A DNA stretch of 64,000 bases from Methanomassiliicoccus sp. (GCA_018262895.1 JADFDJ010000003.1:124001-188000); one strand, 5' to 3'; positions 8,985 to 17,401 are shown, counted from the first letter of the stretch. Notes: generated by a model from the letters alone, not told the origin. Program-made: numbers and translations.

Positions 8985-9695
8985 ATGGCGGTCCGGAAGA
9001 TCATCAAGATCGATGAGAGCAGATGCGACGGGTGTGGTAAGTGCGTGGATGCTTGCGCTGAGGGAGCGATCGAGATCAGGGACGGAAAGGCCAAGATCGT
9101 CAAGGACATGTTCTGTGATGGCTTCGGGGCGTGCCTGGGCGAATGTCCCCAGGGTGCGCTGACGATCGAGGAGAGAGAGGCTGACCCCTTCGACGAAGAG
9201 GCGGCTAAGAGGCATGTTGAGGAGAGCCGAGCACCGCCCTCCTGCGGCTGCCCCTCGGCCGTGCCGATGCTCCTCCGTCCTCTGGAAGCTGCATCCACGC
9301 CGACGGAGGACGGGTCAGAGCTGGTCAATTGGCCCATACAGATGGGCTTAGTATCCCCCAACGCTCCTTACTTTCGGGGCGCCCGCCTGCTGCTGGCTGG
9401 AGACTGCACGGCCTTCTCCTTCGCCTCCATGCATCCAAGTTTCATCAGGGGGCGTACCACCGTCATCGGCTGTCCTAAGCTCGACGATAACCAGGAGTAC
9501 GTCGAGAAGTTAAGTGCCATCCTCGGAGCCAACGACATCAAGGACATCACCATATTGCACATGGAGGTGCCCTGTTGTGGGCAGCTTCGTCGCTTGGTCA
9601 AAGAGGCGATGGGGAAGGCGGGTAGCAGCGCGCCGATAACCAGCTACACGATCGGCCGGACAGGAGCGCTGGTCAAGGATCAGGGTAAAAAATAG
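8985..9695 (+). CDS. 2x[4Fe-4S] ferredoxin-domain protein with extended C-terminus
   Basis: 236 residues from ATG 8985 (MAVRKII). Residues ~8-60 carry two [4Fe-4S] motifs: the first is C-x2-C-x2-C-x3-C (CDGCGKCVDAC), and the second site (CDGFGACLGECP) lacks the second cysteine of a standard cluster, with Phe in its place. The remaining ~170 residues hold further cysteines (CGCP, CTAFS, CPKLD, PCCGQL). That size and layout occurs in anaerobe ferredoxin-like proteins of unknown role. It likely shuttles electrons in the cytoplasm. It is followed by a short T-run (9734-9738) and the regulated promoter of the next gene. Confidence 0.78.
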   Translation: MAVRKIIKIDESRCDGCGKCVDACAEGAIEIRDGKAKIVKDMFCDGFGACLGECPQGALTIEEREADPFDEEAAKRHVEESRAPPSCGCPSAVPMLLRPLEAASTPTEDGSELVNWPIQMGLVSPNAPYFRGARLLLAGDCTAFSFASMHPSFIRGRTTVIGCPKLDDNQEYVEKLSAILGANDIKDITILHMEVPCCGQLRRLVKEAMGKAGSSAPITSYTIGRTGALVKDQGKK

Positions 9696-9710
9696 CCAAT
9701 AGCCAGCTAT

Positions 9711-9802
9711 AGTTGGATGTATAATCCAACTACTTTTTACAACAAGTAAACCATATATAGGCCGACCCGCCTCGACGATGTCAATTGGATGTATAGTCCA
9801 AT
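9711..9802 (+). promoter_or_regulatory. TATA promoter flanked by two matching palindromes (putative operators)
   Basis: Copy 1 at 9711-9731 is AGTTGGAT-GTATA-ATCCAACT, with perfect 8-base arms. Copy 2 at 9784-9802 is ATTGGA-TGTATAG-TCCAAT. Their centres are 72 bases apart, and the TATA-like CATATATAG (9752-9760) lies midway. Transcription predicted ~25 bases after the TATA would begin at the second palindrome, 30-40 bases before the ADH start at 9817. The spacing, close to seven helical turns, would suit a repressor holding both sites. The regulator is unknown. Confidence 0.65.
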
Positions 9803-9816
9803 AGGCTTTGAGGTCC

Positions 9817-10857
9817 ATGAGGGCGGCTACGCTGTGGAGTCCAGGGAACATGTCGGTGGGTGATGTGAAGGAGCCCCAATGCCCTCCTGGAGGGGCGGTC
9901 CTGAGAGTGACAGCCTGCGCCGTATGCCCCACCGACATCAAGATGGCCCGTGTGGGTCAGAGGGACCTGTCATATCCTCGCATACTGGGCCATGAGGTGG
10001 TGGGGGTCGTGGAAGAGGTCGATGGGGCGGGGACCCTGTCGATCGGGGACACGGTCCAGGTCTGGCCGGGTGTGGCCTGTGGTCAATGCCCCTCATGCCT
10101 AAAGGGCCTGGACAACATGTGCGCCCATCAGGGCATCATCGGCTTCAACCATGACGGTGGCTTCGCCGAGCTCATGGCCGTCCCCGCCCAAACGGTGGCC
10201 AGGGGGGGTGTCAATATGTTGTCCTCTGATGTGGACCCGGTGCTCGCGACGCTGACCGAGCCGCTGGCCTGCTGTGTACACGGCCAGAACGCCGCGTCCG
10301 TGTCCTCTGGCGACCGCGTGGTGATCTTCGGCGCCGGCCCCATGGGCCTGATGCACGCGGCGTTGGCACGCAGGAAGGGGGCACAGGTCTTGGCCGTGGA
10401 GCCCGACCCGGTACGCAGGGAGCTGGCCCTGAGCATGGGCGCGGACGCAGGATCGGATCCTGCTTCAGAAGAGCTGTCTGGATCGGTGATGGGGTGGACA
10501 GAAGGCCGGGGGGCTGACGTGGCTATCCTCGCAACCCCCAAGGTCAAGGTTGACGACGCCCTGATGAGGATGATGGCACCGCGGGGACGGATCTGTGCCT
10601 TCTCGGGGCTGCCCAAGAACGATGCCCGAATAGATGTTGATATCAACCAGCTACATTACCGGGAGCTTGTACTGGTGGGGGCATACGGATGCACCAGCGC
10701 CAGCGATTCCGAGGCCTTCGGCATCATTGCCCGCGGGGAGGTGGACCTGCGTCCTCTGATCTCACAGCGTTTGCCTCTGTCCTCGATCGAGGAGGCATTC
10801 AGGGCCATAGAGGAGCGCAGGGCGCTCAAGTGTGTCATTGACGATCTTGAAAGGTGA
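9817..10857 (+). CDS. Zinc-dependent medium-chain alcohol/polyol dehydrogenase
   Basis: 346 residues from ATG 9817. Catalytic zinc ligands are seen in CAVCPTD (Cys) and GHE. The structural zinc lobe is C-x2-C-x2-C-x7-C (CGQCPSCLKGLDNMC). The Rossmann motif is GAGPMGLMHAA, followed by an acidic residue (VEPD) that suggests NAD preference. It belongs to the threonine/sorbitol dehydrogenase-like branch of the MDR superfamily; the alcohol is not predictable. The gene sits directly behind the palindrome-flanked promoter and its 3' end (AAAGGTGA) supplies the ribosome site for the TrpD-like gene, so the two form an operon under shared control. Confidence 0.85.
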   Translation: MRAATLWSPGNMSVGDVKEPQCPPGGAVLRVTACAVCPTDIKMARVGQRDLSYPRILGHEVVGVVEEVDGAGTLSIGDTVQVWPGVACGQCPSCLKGLDNMCAHQGIIGFNHDGGFAELMAVPAQTVARGGVNMLSSDVDPVLATLTEPLACCVHGQNAASVSSGDRVVIFGAGPMGLMHAALARRKGAQVLAVEPDPVRRELALSMGADAGSDPASEELSGSVMGWTEGRGADVAILATPKVKVDDALMRMMAPRGRICAFSGLPKNDARIDVDINQLHYRELVLVGAYGCTSASDSEAFGIIARGEVDLRPLISQRLPLSSIEEAFRAIEERRALKCVIDDLER

Positions 10858-10861
10858 CTTT

Positions 10862-11980
10862 ATGGAAGAGAAGCTAAGGACATTTGGCGGAAACGTGAAC
10901 CATCTCATCGGCGGCGGGGACCTGACCCGTGCTCAGGCGAAGGAGATGTTCCGGCAGATACTGTTGAACGAGCAGCCCGACCTGCAGCAGGGCGCGTACC
11001 TTGCGGCCATCACCGCCAAGGGGGCCACCCCTCAGGAGATCGCGGCAAGCTGGGAGGCCATCTATGAGATCGATACCATCAAGGTCACTCCCAATGTCAA
11101 TGCCCCACTGGTCGACAACTGCGGAACGGGCATGGACACCCTCAAGACGTTCAATATCTCCACCGTGGCCTCCATCATCGCCGCCGCTGACGGCGTGGTC
11201 ATGGCCAAGCATGGGGCCAGGGCCATAACCTCCAGATGTGGAACGGTGGACATAGTGGAGGCGCTGGGCGTGGATGTGGAGTGCGATGTGTCAATTGTAA
11301 AGAGGAGCATCGAGCAATCCGGAATTGGCATATTCAACGGCATGTCCCCCAAGGTCCACCCTACTGCTCTGGGAAGGATCCTATCGCAGATACGCTTCGG
11401 GACCATACTCAACATCGCGGGCTCACTGGCCAATCCCGCCCTTCCCCGCTACGGCGTCAGGGGGGTATACTCAGAAAGCATGATCAAGCCCACCCTGGAC
11501 ACCATGAAGGAGATCGGGTACCATCAGGCCGTGGTCTTCCACGGCCTCAACGCCTCTGGTAGTAAGGGCATGGACGAGATGTCCACGCTCGGACCGACCA
11601 AGGTGATGGAGCTCTGCAAGGACGGGTCCACGCTGACCTACACCATCAACGCCCAGGACATGGGGATCAAGCCAGGGGTAGAGAAGGACCTCCTGACAAC
11701 AGGGGACAGGGAGCTGGAGGCCATTCACATACTGAGGCTGCTCAGCGGCGAGGAGAACGGTTCCCGCCAGGACATCGTGTGCCTCAACGCCGCGCCCATA
11801 CTGTACATGATGGGGAAGGTGTCGTCCATCGAGGATGGGGTGGAAAGGGCGCGGTCGATACTGGCCAGCGGCGCGGGCATCAAGAAGCTGCAGGACTGGA
11901 CCAGGCTACAGAACTCCGATCCCTCTCTGGGAGAGGGTAGGTTCAACGAGCTCATCGCCCGGGCGGACATACCGGCCTGA
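10862..11980 (+). CDS. Anthranilate phosphoribosyltransferase (TrpD)-like protein, divergent paralogue
   Basis: 372 residues with the nucleoside-phosphorylase/TrpD two-domain layout. The family hallmark DxxGTGGD reads DNCGTGMD (residues ~85-92), followed by KTFNIST and AKHGARAITSRCGTVDIVEALG, close to TrpD but with Met in the glycine loop and Cys-Gly-Thr where Ser-Gly-Ser is usual. No other trp genes are near; it is paired with an alcohol dehydrogenase. It may bind a phosphoribosyl substrate other than anthranilate/PRPP, or a nucleic acid as reported for some TrpD2 proteins. I am sure of the superfamily, not of the reaction. Confidence 0.75.
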   Translation: MEEKLRTFGGNVNHLIGGGDLTRAQAKEMFRQILLNEQPDLQQGAYLAAITAKGATPQEIAASWEAIYEIDTIKVTPNVNAPLVDNCGTGMDTLKTFNISTVASIIAAADGVVMAKHGARAITSRCGTVDIVEALGVDVECDVSIVKRSIEQSGIGIFNGMSPKVHPTALGRILSQIRFGTILNIAGSLANPALPRYGVRGVYSESMIKPTLDTMKEIGYHQAVVFHGLNASGSKGMDEMSTLGPTKVMELCKDGSTLTYTINAQDMGIKPGVEKDLLTTGDRELEAIHILRLLSGEENGSRQDIVCLNAAPILYMMGKVSSIEDGVERARSILASGAGIKKLQDWTRLQNSDPSLGEGRFNELIARADIPA

Positions 11981-11992
11981 TTGACGGACAGC

Positions 11993-12373
11993 CTACTTTT
12001 TCTCGGCCTTCTTTCGAGACCGAGAATCTCTCTTCATCCTGTAGACGTCCTCTTCCTCGTCCGAGGACAGGACGACCGAGGAGAGCTGTGCCTGGCCATC
12101 GAACTCGACGACCGGTACCTTAGCCGCCTTATACAGCCTCATGATGAACTCCTTCATGAACTCCAGTTCCTCCAGGGTGACCTCGGGCGGCAGCTGTAGG
12201 CGGAACATGTGGACCTCCCGGATGGTATCGAAATAATACCGGATATCGGCCTGGCCGAGGAGGTCACGGAAGCGCGGAGCGTCCTTTCTCCGCTGTGACA
12301 GCGAGATCAAGCGGTCCACCCACACCGCGTCGGCGTTGATCAATATGGTCTCTACCCCGAGTACTTTCCACAT
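11993..12373 (-). CDS. Conserved hypothetical protein with basic C-terminal tail
   Basis: 126 residues, soluble. I do not recognise a named family. The first ~100 residues look like a compact alpha/beta domain (VLGVETILINADAVWVDRL; YYFDTIREVHMFRLQLP); a short acidic stretch (SSDEEEDV) and a strongly basic end (RMKRDSRSRKKAEKK) follow. The basic tail could contact nucleic acid. It is convergent with the TrpD-like gene, 12 bases apart, and divergent from cysK. Start ATG 12373. Confidence 0.6.
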   Translation of the reverse strand: MWKVLGVETILINADAVWVDRLISLSQRRKDAPRFRDLLGQADIRYYFDTIREVHMFRLQLPPEVTLEELEFMKEFIMRLYKAAKVPVVEFDGQAQLSSVVLSSDEEEDVYRMKRDSRSRKKAEKK

Positions 12374-12463
12374 GCTCGTCCGGTAGCTCCTTTCCCTAAA
12401 TAAATCCTAGGAAGCGTGGAAGCGGGGTATCACGGATCGAGGGAGGCATCGGTTTATCTATCT

Positions 12464-12475
12464 ATTATATATATT
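12464..12475 (+). promoter_or_regulatory. TATA box of cysK
   Basis: The stretch ATTATATATATT is a strong archaeal TATA box. A transcript starting about 25 bases downstream would begin near 12495-12500. That argues against the GTG at 12499 as the cysK start and for the ATG at 12544, which has AGGGG just upstream. Confidence 0.6.
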
Positions 12476-12543
12476 AAAAACACCCAATTTAATAGCTTGT
12501 GACCGAAGGAACGTTATATCACAACGCGTCTATGAGGGGAAAG

Positions 12544-13461
12544 ATGCGACAAGCGCCAAGATTGTTAAGCTCCATTGGCAACAATCCCATCGTCAAGCTC
12601 ACCGCCATCGTCCCGGAGGACTGCGCTGAGGTGCATGTTCTGCTGGATTACCTCAACCCCTCTGGAAGCGTGAAGGACCGCATCGCCAAGTACATGGTGG
12701 AGAGGGCGGAGGAACGTGGTGAGCTTCACCCCGGGGACCGCATCGTAGAAGCCACCTCCGGCAACACTGGTATCGCCTTCGCGATGATCGGGGCCGTCAA
12801 AGGCTACAGGGTGACCATCGTGATGCCGGAGCAGATGAGCAAGGAAAGGAAGGCCCTGATCGAGGCTCTGGGTGCGGATATCGTGTGCACCCCAGGCTGC
12901 GGCAGCGATGTGGGCCTGGCAATGGCCAAGGTCAAAGAGATCCAGGCAGCCGACCCTCGGGTGTGGGTCCCCGACCAGTTCTCCTCTGAGGACAACTCCC
13001 GGGCCCATGAGACCACCACCGGCCCGGAGCTGGTGAGAGGCGTGGGCCGGGACATCAGTGCCTTCGTGGCGGGGGTAGGCACGGGCGGTACCCTCATGGG
13101 GGTGGCCCAGTACTTCCGGAAGGAGAACATCGATGCCGACATCGTGGCGGTGGAGCCGGCCGAGTCCGCGGTCATGTCGGGCGGTGAGAAGGGTTGCCAC
13201 CAGATAGAGGGTATCGGCGACGGTTTCATCCCTCCCCTGATGAAGATGGACATCGTTGACCGGGTCGAGGTCATAGCCTCGGACGAGGCCATAGAGATAT
13301 CCCTGATGCTCATGAGGGAGGAGGGGATCATGGGGGGCATCTCCACAGGTGCCAACGTGGCCGCGGCCATAAGGTTGGCCAAGGAGCTGGGGCCGGGTAA
13401 GAAGGTGGTCACTCTCGCTCCTGATTCCTGCACCCGGTACTTCTCCACCGCCCTGTTCTGA
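12544..13461 (+). CDS. cysK: Cysteine synthase (O-acetylserine/O-phosphoserine sulfhydrylase family)
   Basis: 305 residues of the fold-type II PLP family. The lysine that binds PLP is in LNPSGSVKDRIAKYM (~residue 40), the substrate loop is EATSGNTGIAFA, and the phosphate-binding loop is VGTGGTLMGVAQ, with SPD replaced by APDSCTRYFS near the end. It joins an activated serine and sulfide to give cysteine; O-acetylserine or cystathionine-type substrates cannot be separated from sequence alone. Start chosen at ATG 12544 for its AGGGG ribosome site and position relative to the TATA box; ATG 12532 is possible. Confidence 0.9.
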   Translation: MRQAPRLLSSIGNNPIVKLTAIVPEDCAEVHVLLDYLNPSGSVKDRIAKYMVERAEERGELHPGDRIVEATSGNTGIAFAMIGAVKGYRVTIVMPEQMSKERKALIEALGADIVCTPGCGSDVGLAMAKVKEIQAADPRVWVPDQFSSEDNSRAHETTTGPELVRGVGRDISAFVAGVGTGGTLMGVAQYFRKENIDADIVAVEPAESAVMSGGEKGCHQIEGIGDGFIPPLMKMDIVDRVEVIASDEAIEISLMLMREEGIMGGISTGANVAAAIRLAKELGPGKKVVTLAPDSCTRYFSTALF

Positions 13462-13546
13462 GCGACAGGCGTCTAAGAAAGGAAAGGTGAAGATTGCCCT
13501 GCTTGACGGATAAGGTTAAGCCCCTGACACACATAGTGGCAATGCT

Positions 13547-13747
13547 ATGCCCGTACGCTTGCCTCCTCACAAGCACTGCCTGAACTGCGAGGACCCCATC
13601 CCGGAGGATAAGGACTATTGCTCCGAAGAATGCATGCTGGAGCACGGGCTGAAGAAAAAGCAGGGTAGCCGCAAGATGACCTTGTTCTACGTCGCTGCGG
13701 CCATAGCCCTTCTGCTGTTGTGGGTGCTCACCTTCGTCAAGTTCTAG
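13547..13747 (+). CDS. DUF2116-type small zinc-ribbon membrane protein
   Basis: 66 residues: an N-terminal zinc-binding motif HKHCLNCEDPI...DYCSEEC (treble-clef type, as in archaeal DUF2116 proteins), a Lys-rich linker and one C-terminal membrane helix (LFYVAAAIALLLLWVLTFV). Proteins of this kind are widespread in archaea and uncharacterised. The gene is real by motif and by clean start; it overlaps the convergent folP by 11 bases at its 3' end. Confidence 0.8.
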   Translation: MPVRLPPHKHCLNCEDPIPEDKDYCSEECMLEHGLKKKQGSRKMTLFYVAAAIALLLLWVLTFVKF

Positions 13748-14891
13748 GCCGCTCCATGACCGCGCTCAATGTGCGGAGCAGCCCCACGGTCTCCCTTACA
13801 TCGTGCACCCGGATGATGTTCGCACCGTTCAGTACGGCCACGGCGGCAGCGGCCAGGCTCCCGCCCAGCCTCTGTGCCGGGGGCTCCCCGGTGATACGGC
13901 CGATGAATCCCTTGCGGGATGCCCCCACCAGGAGCGGGCGACCTGCGCAGCGCATCTCCCGCAGGCGATCAAGGATCTCCAGATTGTGCTCCTGGAGCTT
14001 CCCGAAGCCAATACCTGGATCGAGGATCATCCGGTCCCGGGCCAGCCCCTGATCTTCGGCGAGGTCCATTCGCTCATCCCAAAACCGCATGATGTCCGCG
14101 ACCACGTCCTCGTACGTGGTGGCATCTACCCTTTCCTGCATGGTCAGGGGATCGCCCAGCATGTGCATGAGGATTACCGGGACCCCTGCCTGGGAGGCGA
14201 CATCGATCATCTCCGGGTCCTCGAGGCCGGAAATGTCGTTGATCATGCTCGCACCGGCCTCGATGGCTGCCGCGGCCACCTCCGGCTTGCGGGTGTCCAC
14301 GGATATTGGTATTCTGGTTCGCTCGGACAGGGAGCTGATGACCGGGACCACTCTCCTAAGCTCTTCCCACTGATCCACTGGAAGCGCCCCGGGACGGGTG
14401 GACTCGCCCCCCACGTCAATGATGTCCGCTCCCTCGGCCGCCATCCGCAGGGCACGCTGGACGAATTCACTGGCATCCACGTCGCCCTTGCCATCGGAAA
14501 ATGAATCGGGTGTGGCGTTTACTATCCCCATGACCAGGGGGCGGCTGAAGTCCAGGCTGCCTCGAGGGAGGGCGATGGAGGGGGCTCCGTTGGAGCGGTA
14601 CGTCTGTAGTGCCGAAAGGGCATCCTCGTCCCCTGAGACCATTTTCTCCAGGAGACGAAGGTTACCTGCCGGCACACAGGCACGGTACCGTGGCCCTGCT
14701 TTCCGGCAGAGGCACCGTGCGCCTTTCATACTAAGCAGGTCGCAGAATGACCGAACCTCGATGCCGTTACCCTCGACGAACAGCGCTGCCGCCTGCTCAG
14801 GCGTGGTGACCTCAGGTCGATCGAAGCCCAGCTTCCGGATGTCATTTAAGGCGGCGGTCTCCGAGGGGTAGCACCTCACCCTGAATATCAT
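13737..14891 (-). CDS. folP: Dihydropteroate synthase with N-terminal extension
   Basis: 384 residues. From ~residue 115 the DHPS TIM barrel is clear: MGIVNATPDSFSDG, DVGGESTRPGA, SVDTRKPEV, NDISG, LDPGIGFGK, GASRKGFIG and the final RVHDV. It condenses a pterin diphosphate with p-aminobenzoate in folate (or related pterin) synthesis. The first ~110 residues, with several cysteines and a basic stretch, are not part of bacterial FolP and I do not recognise them. It is the third gene of larA-hdrD-like-folP; its ATG is one base after the preceding stop. A folate-type FolP fits a lineage that uses tetrahydrofolate for biosynthetic C1 transfers. Confidence 0.9.
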   Translation of the reverse strand: MIFRVRCYPSETAALNDIRKLGFDRPEVTTPEQAAALFVEGNGIEVRSFCDLLSMKGARCLCRKAGPRYRACVPAGNLRLLEKMVSGDEDALSALQTYRSNGAPSIALPRGSLDFSRPLVMGIVNATPDSFSDGKGDVDASEFVQRALRMAAEGADIIDVGGESTRPGALPVDQWEELRRVVPVISSLSERTRIPISVDTRKPEVAAAAIEAGASMINDISGLEDPEMIDVASQAGVPVILMHMLGDPLTMQERVDATTYEDVVADIMRFWDERMDLAEDQGLARDRMILDPGIGFGKLQEHNLEILDRLREMRCAGRPLLVGASRKGFIGRITGEPPAQRLGGSLAAAAVAVLNGANIIRVHDVRETVGLLRTLSAVMERPRT

Positions 14892-14892
14892 G

Positions 14893-15996
14893 TCACATCA
14901 GGGTATCGATGAGCTCCACCAGGTCCTTGATCTCGACCTTGGATCGAGAGCGGTCCTTCCCCACCTTGAGGTTGTTGACGCAGAACGGGCAGGTGGTGAC
15001 CAGCACGTCCGCGAAATCTGCCTCCATAACGCGCTTGGCGGCTATCTGCTCCGACAGGTCGGGGAACGCCGAACGGACACCCCCGCCGCCACCGCAGCAC
15101 CGGGCCTCGGATGAGTTGCGCGGCATCTCCTTGAACGAAGCCCCCGGCACCTTGGAAAGCACGTCCCGGGGGGCCTTGTAGACCAAGGAATGGCGTCCCA
15201 GGTGGCAGGGATCATGATATGTGATCTTCTTGTCCAGGGTCGATAGCTTTATGTCCCTGTCCGCCAGGAACTCGGAAACATGACTGACCTTGAAGGGCAC
15301 TTCCACATGCTTTGGGTATTCCTCCTTGAACATGCGGTAGCAGCCCGCGCAGGAGAATATCACCTCTTCCACGCCCTGATCGGCTATGGAGCGGACGTTC
15401 CTCTTCATCTGTGCCACTACATCCTCTTCGGACCAGCCTACCCTGCCCATTACGCTCCCGCAGCAGGACTCGTCCAGTAGGGTGTAGTCCTCGCCCAGCT
15501 TCTTCAATATGGAAATCGTGGCCTTTGCGGTGGACTGGTTGCGGTAAGCGGAGGTGCATCCGACAAAGTAGCCCAATCTTGCCTTATGGGGTTTCTCCCC
15601 GAAGACCTCTGCCACAGGGCGCTCGTCGCCGTACGGGTTTCCATACTTCTTGATGCTCTCTACCACCTTACGGTGGGCAGGCAGCACAATATCTGCATCG
15701 ACCAGGTCCCTCCTGGCCCGCTCCACCACCTCCACGACCTTGACCTTCGAAGGGCATCGCCTCTCGCAGTCCTTACATGTGGTGCACTGGTACAAGGCCT
15801 CCACCACCGAGGGGTCGGCCGGTATCTCCTTCTGCATGAGCCCATATGCCAGGATCACCCTTCCCCTGGCCACGCCTATGTCCCAGCCGATATCCTCGAA
15901 CGCGGGGCAAACGCTCTTGCAGAACCCGCACATGGTGCAGGTCATCATCTCCTTCTTTACCTCTTCCAGGTTCTTTGCGTCGATAGTATCGGCCAT
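14893..15996 (-). CDS. HdrD/GlpC-like iron-sulfur oxidoreductase (two CCG domains)
   Basis: 367 residues. The N-terminus carries two [4Fe-4S] motifs (CTMCGFCKSVCP and CTTCKDCERRCP); two CCG domains follow (CCGSVMG...CAGCY and CHLGRH...CCGGGGG...CPFC), the cluster type that holds the active Fe-S site of heterodisulfide reductase HdrB/HdrD. Related proteins oxidise glycolate, lactate or glycerol-3-phosphate with a flavoprotein partner, not found here. The adjacent LarA suggests electrons from a 2-hydroxyacid; I infer a hydroxyacid-linked role rather than the true CoM-S-S-CoB reductase. Start and upstream stop are one base apart. Confidence 0.82.
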   Translation of the reverse strand: MADTIDAKNLEEVKKEMMTCTMCGFCKSVCPAFEDIGWDIGVARGRVILAYGLMQKEIPADPSVVEALYQCTTCKDCERRCPSKVKVVEVVERARRDLVDADIVLPAHRKVVESIKKYGNPYGDERPVAEVFGEKPHKARLGYFVGCTSAYRNQSTAKATISILKKLGEDYTLLDESCCGSVMGRVGWSEEDVVAQMKRNVRSIADQGVEEVIFSCAGCYRMFKEEYPKHVEVPFKVSHVSEFLADRDIKLSTLDKKITYHDPCHLGRHSLVYKAPRDVLSKVPGASFKEMPRNSSEARCCGGGGGVRSAFPDLSEQIAAKRVMEADFADVLVTTCPFCVNNLKVGKDRSRSKVEIKDLVELIDTLM

Positions 15997-15997
15997 T

Positions 15998-17239
15998 TCA
16001 GTTCACCCTCGGCACGGTTATGCTTCCGTCCATGTTGAAAAGCACCTTGGCGTCCTTATTGCTGGCCAGTGCGGCATCCACGGCCTCCTGTACGGTCGGG
16101 AACGAGCGGATGTTGGCCTTCTCCAGAAGTTGAGGGTCCAGGCCGGTCACGGCCCAGACGTTGGCCCAAACGGCGATCTCTGCCATCTTGGCCGCCTTGT
16201 GGTATCCCAGCTTGTACTCCCGCGCCAGGTTCTCAAGCACCTCGCGGGGGTCCTGGGACAGAGATAGCTGCTGCAGGAAGGTGTCATGGCCTATGCCTTG
16301 ACGGCACTTCGACACCATGATGATGGTGCCGCCCTCCTTGAGGGCCCACTTCCCGTTGTCCAGAGCTTTCTGCGATTGGTACAGGTCCACGTCCATGGGG
16401 TAGGGGGCGATGGACACGACGACATCGGCCTTCTCCTTGATCCCCACGGAGAAGACCTCGTTGGCCCACTTGACCGCCTGGGAGAAGGAGGCGTGCAGGT
16501 CCCCCGCCTCTACCTTGTAAATGTTCTGGTGCCGGTCCAGGACTATCTGGATAGCAAAAATGGGCTTGTCCTTTACGACCTTCAGGGCATCCATCATGTC
16601 CTCGTGAACGGGGTTGCCCTCGAGCACCAGCGCCTGGGCCTCCTGCTTCATGGCCAATTTGTGGTTCTGCTCGATGGTCTTGCGAGCGGCCACTCCCGGA
16701 AGGAAGGACTTACGCCCTCCGGTGTAGCCCGCGAAGTAATGAGGCTCCACCGAGGTGATTATGACCAGCCGGTCGGCGTTGACGGCCATCTCGTTGACGA
16801 GCATCTCTGTCCCGTTCTTGGATGTGCCCAGAAAAACGCAGTTATCCTTTTTAGAGTCGTGGCAATGGATGTTCGACCGGAGCCTGTCAAGATGCTTTCC
16901 GAAGATGAAGCGGTACTCGTCCTCGGTGGGCGCCCTGTGGTCGCCGGTGGCGATAAGGTACCTCGCCTTGCTGAGGTCCATCCTTTCGCTCAAGGCGTCC
17001 AGGACCTTGCAGGTCGGCGTCGGACGTGTACCGTCGTTGACGATGAAAACGATGTCCTTTCCCCCTTCCAGGAACTTCTCCAGGGAAGGTCCTGCGACCG
17101 GGGCCTCCAATGCCCGTCTGACCTCTGAACGTTCGTCCCCCACATGAACGTCCTTAGGGTAGATGGTACCGGCAAAGTTCTCCTCTGGCAGATGAACAAA
17201 CTGCTTCTCGTCCTTTCCATACGGGATAGTAAGCCTCAT
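15998..17239 (-). CDS. larA: LarA-type nickel-pincer-nucleotide hydroxyacid racemase/epimerase
   Basis: 413 residues. Residues known to act in lactate racemase are present: NDGTRPTPT (Arg72), GDHRAPT (His101), EPHYFAGYTGGRKSFLPG (His167 and Lys177, the latter bonded to the NPN cofactor) and QNHKLA (His192). The enzyme epimerises a 2-hydroxyacid by hydride transfer; whether the substrate is lactate is uncertain, since the family is broad. It needs LarB, LarC and LarE to make the cofactor, none of which are in the window. It leads an operon with an HdrD-like Fe-S protein and folP. A TATA-like TTAAATAT (about 17269-17276, minus strand) lies upstream. Confidence 0.85.
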   Translation of the reverse strand: MRLTIPYGKDEKQFVHLPEENFAGTIYPKDVHVGDERSEVRRALEAPVAGPSLEKFLEGGKDIVFIVNDGTRPTPTCKVLDALSERMDLSKARYLIATGDHRAPTEDEYRFIFGKHLDRLRSNIHCHDSKKDNCVFLGTSKNGTEMLVNEMAVNADRLVIITSVEPHYFAGYTGGRKSFLPGVAARKTIEQNHKLAMKQEAQALVLEGNPVHEDMMDALKVVKDKPIFAIQIVLDRHQNIYKVEAGDLHASFSQAVKWANEVFSVGIKEKADVVVSIAPYPMDVDLYQSQKALDNGKWALKEGGTIIMVSKCRQGIGHDTFLQQLSLSQDPREVLENLAREYKLGYHKAAKMAEIAVWANVWAVTGLDPQLLEKANIRSFPTVQEAVDAALASNKDAKVLFNMDGSITVPRVN

Positions 17240-17401
17240 ACCTCAATCAAATTGGAATAATAGAGCCGATATTTAACCGTTTGATAATTTCTAACACGTA
17301 TCACTGCGAAATGTGAGAAGGAACCTACTGGAACCGTCGCCGAGGAAGAACACGTCCCGCTGGAAAAAAGGATATTAGGCCCTCATGCTCCTTAGTCAAT
17401 C

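Noticed and set aside
9713-9801. The two TTGGAT palindromes as CRISPR or transposon ends
   Set aside because: Only two copies, no spacers of uniform length, no cas or transposase genes; their placement around a TATA box favours operators.
14893-15996. Heterodisulfide reductase subunit HdrD of methanogenesis
   Set aside because: The CCG domains match, but context (LarA, FolP) and absence of HdrE or mvh/frh genes argue for a hydroxyacid-linked paralogue.
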